Positions 7,802 to 13,425 of a stretch of 13,425 nt of DNA are shown in pieces. Origin of the DNA: Larix sibirica (lineage: Eukaryota; Streptophyta; Pinopsida; Pinales; Pinaceae); contig NWUY0300047026.1 of the NCBI GenBank assembly GCA_004151065.3, positions 1-13,425 on the forward strand. Direction: 5' to 3'. The translations under genes were made by a program, and so were the position numbers. Positions within the stretch are counted from its first letter, which is position 1. Every line of letters begins with the position of its first letter. The notes under the pieces were generated by a model. That model was not told the DNA's origin. It saw nothing but the letters and a program-made list of their open reading frames with translations, and made no database searches.

Positions 7802-10120
7802 CTATGGGTGAGATGTATCTCCCGCAACAAATACGTGCACCCTGTTCTTGACCTCAATCCAGCTGCTCCCTGGATCTTTTATCAATCCCTTATCTTTCAT
7901 CGTTCTTCTAACCTTTACTGCTTCATCCCAACTGCCAGCTGCAGCATAGATGTTTGATAAGAGTACATATGTTGCCACGTCTTCTGGGTTATTCTCAAGA
8001 AGGCACTCTGCTGCATGCTTTCCTAGCACTATATTGCCATAAGTTCTGCAGGCACCAAGCAATGTACGAAAGACCACAGTGCCAGGCCTAAATGGCATAA
8101 TCTTAATGAAATTTACTGCTTCGTTCAACAGCCCGGCGCGTCCAAAAAGATCAACCATGCAAGCATAATGTTCCATTCTTGGAGTGATTCCATGCTCACG
8201 GCTCATAGAATCAAAGTAGTAACAACCATCATCCACTAAGCCCACGTGGCTGCATGCAGAGAGAACGCCTACAAAGGTTATGTGGTCTGGCTGTATGCTG
8301 TCGTGTTGCATTTGTTTAAATAACTGCAGGGCTTCGCTTCCATGGCCATGATGGCAATACCCTGCAATCATTGAATTCCATAAAACAATATCTACTTGAG
8401 ACATTTTGTCAAACACAAGCTTTGCATATTCAATGGTCCCACATTTGGAATACATGTCAATGAGGGCACTCCCTATAAAAACATCCAACAGAAGTCCAAA
8501 TTTTATTATCTGGCCATGGATTGACGTTCCTTGTTCAAGTGATGCTAGACTGGCACATGCCATCAAGACACTAGCAAAAATAAATTGGTTGGGTTTCATG
8601 CCTGCCTGTTGCATTTGACAAAACAATTTCAGGGATTCTTCCCCAAACCCTTGCTGAGCATAACCTGCAATCATTGCACTCCATGAAACAAAATCTCGTA
8701 AGTGCAATTTACTGAACACTTTCTGAGCTTCGTCTGTGCTCCTGCACTCTGCATACATGGTCAGAAGGGCTGTTCCAACAGAAACATCGATCTCGAGTCC
8801 AGTTTTCAGGATGTGGGCATGTACCTGCTTGCCCTGCTCTATAACTCGCTGGTATGTGCATGCTGAGAGGATACTGACAATTGTGACATTGTCTGCCTTG
8901 AGGCATGTTATTTGCATTTGAGAAAAGAGCTTCAAGGCCTCCTCACAGCACTCATTGTGGACGTAGCCTGAAAGCATTGCTGTCCATGAGATAATGTCAT
9001 GTTTGCAGGGTATTCCGTCAAACACTTTGCGTGCATCTACTATACTCAAACACTTAGAATAGGCAGTTACAAGAGCGCACCGAATGGAAAAGTCTGCTTC
9101 ATATCCACTTTTCGTAAGTATAGCATGAAGTTGCTTACCCCATGCGAGGAATTCCGAGTTGGTACATGCACTGAGAGCACTAGCAAAGGCAATCTGGTCA
9201 GGCTTCATGTCTGTTTGTTGCATTTGAGTAAAGAGTTTCAACGCCTCCCAACCATACCCAGCCTGAGCATATCCTGTTATCATTATAGTCCACGAAACAA
9301 TGTCAAATTCAGTCATATTATCAAACACATTACATGCAGCATCTATGTTGCCGCATTTGGCATACATGCTAGCAAGGGAAGTCCCAACAAAGGTGTTTGA
9401 CTCAAAACCAAGCTTAATTATATGAACATAAATTTGCCTGCCCTGCTCTGAGGTCTTTGGCGTGGATAATGCATTGAGCACACTTGCGTAGGTGATCCGA
9501 TCTGGACTAATGGAAACCCGCTTCAATTGATAAAAAAGCAGGAGAGCATCCTCACTATTCCCTTGCTGTGCATATCCCTCAATCAAAGTATTGAATGTGA
9601 TCACATCGCGGAGGGGCATTTTGTCAAACACTTTGCGTGCATCGTCTATATTCCAGGTTTTCACATACATGTCAACGAGTGCACTTCCTACATAAATATC
9701 ATGCTCAAAACCAGTTTTAATTGCATGTGATTGTACCTGTTTTCCCTCCTCTTGAATTCCAATACCAGCACATGCTCGAATGGCACTAGAAAATGTAAAC
9801 TGACTAGGCATGATGCCATCCCTTTGCATTCTGCAGAAGTAATTCAGGGCATCCACTCCATGTCCACATCGACTGTACGCTGAAATTATAGTATTCCAGG
9901 AGACGGCATCTCGTAGAGACATTTTGTCAAACACTTTGCGCGTATCCTCTAAACTTTGGCATTTGGCATACATATTAAGAAGGTTATTCATTAAAAGAAT
10001 GTCGCACTCACTTCCAGTTTTGATGATGAACGTGTGAAGGCAAACGCCCTCTCGCAGTGCTCTGTTGAACGTAGTAATTGAAATCCAGCGATGGAAATCC
10101 CAAAGGCATTTCTGTATCAT
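7802..10120 (-). CDS. PLS-class pentatricopeptide repeat protein, E-type by truncation (772 aa)
   Basis: PLS-class PPR proteins bind organellar RNA sequence-specifically and mostly direct C-to-U editing. This single open frame holds about six PLS triplets, each with the pattern D-x-[VI]-S-W-x-x-[MI]-I-x-[GA]-Y followed by EAL..F..M and a MYAKC-type helix (for example DAVSWNTIISAY, DIVSWTIMITGY, DIVLWNSMIAGY). From about residue 645 it has the last repeat and E1/E2 motifs, including YVLLSNIYAAAGSWDEA and PGSSWIEVKN. The last residues GDTSHP are the usual entry to a DYW domain, but a TAG stop follows. The start is the only Met after an in-frame TAA five codons upstream. Only about 20 residues precede the repeats, so a targeting peptide is short or missing. 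Many land plant PPR genes likewise lack introns. Loss of DYW means that editing would need a partner in trans, or the gene is early in decay. Confidence 0.85.
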   Translation of the reverse strand: MIQKCLWDFHRWISITTFNRALREGVCLHTFIIKTGSECDILLMNNLLNMYAKCQSLEDTRKVFDKMSLRDAVSWNTIISAYSRCGHGVDALNYFCRMQRDGIMPSQFTFSSAIRACAGIGIQEEGKQVQSHAIKTGFEHDIYVGSALVDMYVKTWNIDDARKVFDKMPLRDVITFNTLIEGYAQQGNSEDALLLFYQLKRVSISPDRITYASVLNALSTPKTSEQGRQIYVHIIKLGFESNTFVGTSLASMYAKCGNIDAACNVFDNMTEFDIVSWTIMITGYAQAGYGWEALKLFTQMQQTDMKPDQIAFASALSACTNSEFLAWGKQLHAILTKSGYEADFSIRCALVTAYSKCLSIVDARKVFDGIPCKHDIISWTAMLSGYVHNECCEEALKLFSQMQITCLKADNVTIVSILSACTYQRVIEQGKQVHAHILKTGLEIDVSVGTALLTMYAECRSTDEAQKVFSKLHLRDFVSWSAMIAGYAQQGFGEESLKLFCQMQQAGMKPNQFIFASVLMACASLASLEQGTSIHGQIIKFGLLLDVFIGSALIDMYSKCGTIEYAKLVFDKMSQVDIVLWNSMIAGYCHHGHGSEALQLFKQMQHDSIQPDHITFVGVLSACSHVGLVDDGCYYFDSMSREHGITPRMEHYACMVDLFGRAGLLNEAVNFIKIMPFRPGTVVFRTLLGACRTYGNIVLGKHAAECLLENNPEDVATYVLLSNIYAAAGSWDEAVKVRRTMKDKGLIKDPGSSWIEVKNRVHVFVAGDTSHP

Positions 10121-10150
10121 TTCTCCTTTCGCAAATTATGCCTGCACTTC

Positions 10151-10319
10151 GACTCAATCCCATTCGGACTTCTACTGTATGAATTTGCGATTTCCAGCCA
10201 TTGTATAAATTCCTAATATTTTATGTCACACCAAAGATAGACTCAATCCCATTCAGATTTCTGCTGCATGAATTTGCGATTTCCAACCATTATATGAATT
10301 CCTAATTTTATGTCATACG
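10151..10319 (+). repeat. Imperfect direct repeat (about 80 bp) just upstream of the PPR start
   Basis: Two copies, 10151-10230 and 10240-10319, share gactcaatcccattc, atgaatttgcgatttcca and ttatgtca blocks and differ at about ten sites plus small indels. They lie 30-200 bp upstream of the PPR start codon, in its 5' leader or promoter region. I see no clear TATA box for the PPR gene. Confidence 0.85.
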
Positions 10320-10506
10320 AAAGGATCCATGCTATTTTCATACCATTTCAGCTCAGTACAGGCCCACAGCAATGGGCACTTCTGAAGTTCTGAGTACACA
10401 TTTTGGCGTGAAGGGGTTTGCTCTCCGACTAGCATAATTTCATCATTGTATTGTGTTGTCGTGACTCTATTAAATGTGTTTTGATATTATTGGAGTAGTT
10501 TATTTA

Positions 10507-10554
10507 TGGTAGGTTTTGGTATGAATTCTGTGGTAGGTTTTGGTATGAATTCTG
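10507..10554 (+). repeat. Perfect 24-bp tandem repeat, two copies
   Basis: The unit tggtaggttttggtatgaat plus tctg occurs at 10507-10530 and again at 10531-10554 without a mismatch. It is followed by a T-rich run at 10562-10576. It lies in non-coding DNA about 390 bp upstream of the PPR start. Confidence 0.95.
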
Positions 10555-10674
10555 TAATTTGTTTTTTTTTTTTTTGGTAAAATTCACATTTTTATTTGTT
10601 TAAATTGTGTTTAATGTATTAATGTTCAAATAGATAACAATTAAATCCTAAGTTAAAAGTCCATGTTTATGGAC

Positions 10675-10857
10675 TCAATTTATGAATGTAATTGCATTTC
10701 CATCTTCGTCACTATCATCATTAAAGTTTTCGGCCTCATCATTACTAGCACCTTCATATCTAAGCAGTTCATCGTCATCTTCATCATCCATGCAATGTGT
10801 AGATGTGCTTACATCATCAACACCTCTAGATGATGATCCCACATCATATGATGTAGG
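10675..10857 (-). CDS. Acidic C-terminal protein fragment ending at a sequence gap
   Basis: From the N at 10858 downwards the minus strand is open for 60 codons to a TGA at 10675-10677. It encodes a strongly acidic tail rich in Asp, Glu and Ser (MDDEDDDELLRYEG, NFNDDSDEDGN). Such tails end some plant transposases and nuclear proteins, but I recognise no family. Sequence on the other side of the N does not continue the frame, because stops appear in it, so the upstream part is lost or lies beyond an unresolved gap or an intron. The serine-rich plus-strand frame over the same bases is its mirror image and probably not real. Confidence 0.35.
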   Translation of the reverse strand, partial: PTSYDVGSSSRGVDDVSTSTHCMDDEDDDELLRYEGASNDEAENFNDDSDEDGNAITFIN

Positions 10858-10858
10858 N

Positions 10859-10950
10859 ACAAGATCTCCCTCATATTATTACTTTTTACTTTTAATTATT
10901 ACATTTTATTTATGGCCGACACTCAACTCACAAGATCTCCCTCATATTAT
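10859..10950 (+). repeat. 21-bp direct repeat next to the N at 10858
   Basis: The 21 bases starting acaagatctccctcatatta occur at 10859-10879, directly after the single N, and again at 10930-10950. The closeness to the N suggests that the local assembly may be unreliable, or that a short tandem duplication made it hard to resolve. Confidence 0.8.
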
Positions 10951-11122
10951 GTCATAATTTGTTTAATGATAAGAGTGTTGGTTTCTTTGGTCCTTGTTAA
11001 TAATGTTTTGTTAAATATATCAATATTAATATTTAATAATGAATATTTGATGGTTTCATATACTAATAAGGAATATGATGAAAAATTACAAAGATTGCAT
11101 TGGATTATTATATAAAACATAG
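10951..11122. other. AT-rich non-coding stretch
   Basis: I see no gene, RNA or mobile element signature here. The plus-strand open frame at 10912-11115 is a low-complexity chance frame made of AT-rich sequence. Confidence 0.5.
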
Positions 11123-11131
11123 TTAAGATTA

Positions 11132-11293
11132 TTAGATCAATTGAGTATAAACTGAGTGGTTGGAAGGAAAGTTGTTATCCTCCCCACTCTAATTCAAATC
11201 TTGTTTTGTGCTATATGAAACTTGCTCTTTGAGAACCGATTTTGACTATGTATTATTGGAATAAGTATTATCTACTTGATTGATGAAAAAAAA
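11132..11293 (+). mobile_element. tRNA-derived SINE-like insertion with target-site duplication
   Basis: The segment has a Pol III-like A box (aaactgagtggttgg, about 11149-11163) and, about 30 bases on, a decayed B box (aattcaaatct, 11191-11201; consensus GGTTCRANNCC). A body without coding content follows, ending in an A run (ttgatgaaaaaaaa). It is bracketed by ttaagatta (11123-11131) and ttaagatca (11294-11302), a 9-bp direct repeat with one mismatch. Head, spacing, tail and duplication together fit a plant SINE of about 162 bp. The two G to A changes and the C to T change in the B box suggest that it is old. Confidence 0.5.
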
Positions 11294-11383
11294 TTAAGAT
11301 CACTAAATTTGATTTAGTCAATTTTTTTAACAAGTTATTAAAGAAAAAATATAATTTTAATACACTCATTATCACTCCAACCA

Positions 11384-11515
11384 ATATATATCCATTTAAA
11401 TTTCATAATGAGACAATTTATTAATAAGGAAATATAATAATTATTAATGAAACCAACATATATCCATTTAAATCCCATAAGCCCCATATATATCCATTTA
11501 AATCCCATAGCCCCC
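11384..11515 (+). repeat. Short AT-rich repeat, three copies of an atatatccatttaaat unit
   Basis: The block atatatccatttaaat occurs near 11386, 11458 and 11486. The last two are nearly tandem and are each followed by cccata and a C-rich run. The minus-strand frame at 11338-11532 with repeated GFKWIY residues is only the translation of this repeat. Confidence 0.75.
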
Positions 11516-11652
11516 ATAACTTGAGAGACCAAATTATATTAAATGCAATCTTTTCTATTTTTTACTCTACAAATTTTGTATTTGCACTTGAATTAATGTA
11601 ATCCTTTTGGACATAATAGATATAAAATTAAAATAAACCTAAATTCATGGTA

Positions 11653-11681
11653 ATTTTTTTTAAATATTATTTAAAAAAAAT
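11653..11681 (+). repeat. Perfect inverted repeat, 13-bp arms, 3-base loop
   Basis: ATTTTTTTTAAAT (11653-11665) pairs with ATTTAAAAAAAAT (11669-11681) around the loop att. The composition is pure A/T in an AT-rich area, so chance or slippage is likely. It could also be a remnant of a small palindromic element. From 11530 to 11873 I see nothing else that I can support. Confidence 0.6.
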
Positions 11682-11873
11682 AAAAACGAAAATGAAATCC
11701 TCGAAGGTTTTATTTACCGTCGAACTGTTCTGTGCTTTTTTTTCGGTGCTTATTATAGAATGAAATTCTGTAGTTATTCACCACTGGAAACGGGTCTTAG
11801 CATTGATTACTAGAAAAGTGTAACGGCGTAGAGTCGTAGTTTTATGTCCCAAATTAATTGAAACAGAAAACTC

Positions 11874-12106
11874 TATAGAAATACCTTTTATATTATTATA
11901 AATTTTTGTAAATATTTTATTTTATTAGTAATGGATGTAAATTACAATGAGTATATTTTAATGCAAATATACTTATGGATGTGAATTATAGAAATACATT
12001 TATTATTATTATTATAAATTTTTTAAAATATTTTACTTTATTAGTTATGGAATATATTAATGGTTCGAAATTGGTCATTTGTAAATATACTTCTGAGATA
12101 TGTATT
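11874..12106 (+). repeat. Diverged tandem duplication, about 113-120 bp period
   Basis: Copy 1 (11874-11986) and copy 2 (11987-12106) both begin tatagaaatac, share tattattataaatttttt-like and tattttattttattagt-like blocks, then atgga and aaatatact. They differ at many positions and by small indels. The DNA is non-coding. Confidence 0.7.
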
Positions 12107-12110
12107 ATAG

Positions 12111-12231
12111 TGGTCAGCTGAGCCTGGGTTCGAGCCAGGTAGTAATTGTTTGACATATATCTAATTGTATTAACCTTATCTTGGAAATACCAGGTGGGAG
12201 TGGTGGGACTGTTTGTTCAAATAAAAAAAGA
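12111..12231 (+). mobile_element. Possible short SINE-like insertion
   Basis: A B-box-like sequence GGTTCGAGCC (12127-12136) sits in a perfect stem CCTGG/CCAGG (12123-12139) close to a truncated A-box-like tagtggtcag (12109). The segment ends in an A-rich tail aaataaaaaaag. The flanks share attatag (12104-12110 and 12232-12238), a possible 7-bp target duplication. The spacing between the boxes is too short for a standard tRNA-derived head, so an internal deletion or a different element type is possible. It is not a tRNA gene, because no acceptor or anticodon stem can be formed. Confidence 0.35.
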
Positions 12232-12260
12232 ATTATAGTTAAATAACAATTTTCACATTT

Positions 12261-12548
12261 TATGTAGAAACCTTATATGTAGTTCTCTCATTGTGCAGGT
12301 TCATTGAATATATGCCACATATAACATTATATGTAAAACTTTATATGTGCTTCTTTAGTTATACAGAGAGAATGGAAGATAACTAAAATTCAAGTAGCAT
12401 TATATGTAAACCCTTATATATGCTTCTTCTGTTATACAGAGCGAATGGAAAATAACCCAGATTCAAGTAACATCATATGTAAAATCTTATTTGTGCTTCT
12501 TTAGTTATGCAGAGCGAATGGAAGATAACCAATATTCAAGTAGCGGGT
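12261..12548 (+). repeat. 73-bp tandem repeats, three clear copies and one degenerate copy
   Basis: Units start at 12330, 12403 and 12476, exactly 73 bp apart, each with tatgtaaa, a tgcttctt block, ttatRcagag, gaatggaaRataac and attcaagta. A weaker unit starts at 12261. The copies differ from each other at roughly 10-20 percent of sites. The same array recurs at 12730-12948 as part of the larger duplication. The array ends 11 bases before the stop codon of the methyltransferase fragment, so on the minus strand it forms that gene's 3' flank or untranslated region. Confidence 0.9.
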
Positions 12549-13080
12549 AAAGAGAGAATCATTTGCGAACGAGAAAGGCAGCCACCATGTCGAGTGTATT
12601 GGGCAGGTACTCTCCATATTTTGCAGCGGCTCTGTTTGCAATCCTCGAGAAAAATTCATCTATCAGATATTCATCCCACCNGTTCTCTCATTGTGCAGGT
12701 TCATTGAATATATGCCACATATAACATTATATGTAAAACTTTATATGTGCTTCTTTAGTTATACAGAGAGAATGGAAGATAACTAAAATTCAAGTAGCAT
12801 TATATGTAAACCCTTATATATGCTTCTTCTGTTATACAGAGCGAATGGAAAATAACCCAGATTCAAGTAACATCATATGTAAAATCTTATTTGTGCTTCT
12901 TTAGTTATGCAGAGCGAATGGAAGATAACCAATATTCAAGTAGCGGCAAAAGAGAGAATCATTTGCGAACGAGAAAGGCAGCCACCATGTCGAGTGTATT
13001 GGGCAGGTACTCTCCATATTTTGCAGCGGCTCTGTTTGCAATCCTCGAGAAAAATTCATCTATCAGATATTCATCCCACC
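12282..13080 (+). repeat. 399-bp direct duplication on both sides of a single N (12681)
   Basis: Bases 12282-12680 are repeated at 12682-13080, an offset of exactly 400. I find only two mismatches, adjacent ones at 12547-12548 (gt) against 12947-12948 (ca). The N lies precisely between the copies: the left copy ends and the right copy begins at it. This is what two overlapping, unmerged contig ends look like when joined in a scaffold. A real recent tandem duplication cannot be ruled out from sequence alone. Confidence 0.95.
12559..12680 (-). pseudogene. Duplicate 3' fragment of the SABATH methyltransferase (probable assembly artefact)
   Basis: The minus strand repeats the last 39 codons and the TGA stop (12559-12561) of the methyltransferase at 12959-13425, with no coding difference from that copy. 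It ends at the N at 12681. As a gene it would be a bare C-terminal stub. If the duplication is an assembly error, it does not exist as a separate locus. Confidence 0.75.
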
Positions 13081-13425
13081 CTAAGTGTGATCCCACAATG
13101 TTGTCAAACAGTGCTCTGTAATGCTTCTCTACAATTCTCCCAAACATCTCCTCTTCCCCTTCTCTAACCTCCAACAATGGATGCAATGGAAACCCGCTCA
13201 GAACCCTCGCGCTTTCTATTTCAAACAATTTCTCCGTCTCCACTATGCTCTGCAACTCCTCTACACTTGGACCGTAGAAGGCAATGTTGAACGAGTCCAG
13301 TTTCTCCTCCTCAATCAAACCCTGCCAAGCCAACTCAATCACATGATATTGAATGTATTGAAACCTAACTATGAGATATTGTATTGAATAATATAATTTT
13401 ACCTCGTTTACGAGCTCCTGAAATG
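12959..13425 (-). CDS. SABATH-family carboxyl methyltransferase, C-terminal part (5' end outside window)
   Basis: SABATH enzymes transfer a methyl group from S-adenosylmethionine to carboxyl groups of small molecules such as salicylate, jasmonate, indole acetate, gibberellins or benzoate. Two exons are visible: 13403-13425 (FQELVNE) and 12959-13321, joined through an 81-base GT-AG intron to give FQELVNE-GLIEEEKLDSFN. This is the conserved (VN)EGLIEEEKLDSFNxPxYxPS block, here with IAFYGPSVEELQSIVE following. Further on are FDNIVGSHLGWDEYLIDEFFSRI and a C-terminal AAFLVRK, matching the family's SH-G-...LF-R and final L-RK. The last exon codes for 120 residues, the usual size of the C-terminal cap. 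The SAM-binding N-terminal domain and most substrate-pocket residues lie beyond the window, so the substrate cannot be predicted. Nothing in the visible part is broken. Confidence 0.9.
   Translation of the reverse strand, partial: FQELVNEVKLYYSIQYLIVRFQYIQYHVIELAWQGLIEEEKLDSFNIAFYGPSVEELQSIVETEKLFEIESARVLSGFPLHPLLEVREGEEEMFGRIVEKHYRALFDNIVGSHLGWDEYLIDEFFSRIANRAAAKYGEYLPNTLDMVAAFLVRK
13322..13402 (-). other. Intron of the SABATH methyltransferase (81 bp)
   Basis: On the minus strand the donor reads GAG/GTAAAA (13402) and the acceptor TTGGCAG/GGT (13322). Removing the 81 bases restores the conserved Glu-Gly of the EGLIEEEKLDSFN block in phase 0. The intron is strongly AT-rich, as plant introns are. 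Reading through it from an internal Met (13342) gives a false N-terminus, MIELAWQ. Confidence 0.85.

Noticed and set aside
7668-7810. An intron that would remove the stop at 7802 and restore the DYW domain
   Set aside because: The conserved DYW sequence continues directly through and after the stop in the same frame, so there is no non-coding insert to splice out. Further stops and frame changes follow.
8406-9730. Several plus- and minus-strand frames inside the PPR gene
   Set aside because: They overlap the intact 772-codon PPR frame and carry no motif of their own.
10682-10957. Serine-rich plus-strand frame with a run of Ser
   Set aside because: It is the reverse reading of GAT/GAA-rich codons of the acidic minus-strand frame, and it runs across an N.
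12111-12150. A tRNA gene at the CCTGGGTTCGAGCCAGG stem-loop
   Set aside because: Only a T-arm-like hairpin is present. No anticodon arm or acceptor stem can be formed around it.
12261-12948. CRISPR-like array because of regularly spaced repeats
   Set aside because: The 73-bp units are contiguous tandem copies with no unique spacers, in a plant-type genome.
12507-13387. Plus-strand frames over the methyltransferase region
   Set aside because: The minus strand gives a clear SABATH C-terminus with a matching splice site. The plus frames are shadows and two of them are the same duplicated sequence.

Overview
The window reads as nuclear DNA of a seed plant. It carries a PLS-type pentatricopeptide repeat (PPR) gene, a SABATH-family methyltransferase with a short GT-AG intron, a decayed Ty3/gypsy LTR retrotransposon, SINE-like insertions and long AT-rich stretches. 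The wording of the PPR protein and the retroelement makes me lean towards a gymnosperm, but that is an impression and could not be tested here. All protein-coding content that I can support lies on the minus strand.

Layout. Positions 1-6311 hold a Ty3/gypsy element on the minus strand, entered at its 5' LTR (5980-6311) and cut by the window edge inside RNase H. From high to low coordinates it has the LTR with a TATA box, a tRNA-iMet-like primer binding site, a Gag N-terminal remnant, a Gag core, a block of five CCHC-type zinc knuckles, a retropepsin, a second and different Gag-like block, the PR-RT linker, reverse transcriptase, and the start of RNase H. Every part carries stops or frameshifts, and catalytic residues of RT and RNase H are lost, so the element is dead. 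Positions 6312-7492 have no gene that I can support, only a perfect 37-bp tandem repeat. Positions 7802-10120 are an intact 772-codon PPR-E reading frame. Below it (7493-7801) lies the decayed remnant of the DYW deaminase domain this gene once had. Upstream is an 80-bp direct repeat.

From 10320 to 12260 the DNA is mostly AT-rich and non-coding. It holds a short acidic reading frame ending at a sequencing gap (N at 10858), a SINE-like insertion with target-site duplications (11132-11293), a possible second one (12111-12231), and several tandem duplications. The right end (12959-13425) carries the last two exons of a SABATH methyltransferase. Its last 41 codons and downstream 73-bp repeats occur twice, on either side of a single N at 12681, which looks like two overlapping contig ends that were never merged.

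I see no operon-like cooperation between genes and no convincing new defence or metabolic system. The points most worth following are the unusual domain order and zinc-knuckle count of the retroelement, the clean loss of the DYW domain from an otherwise intact PPR gene, and the duplication around the N.
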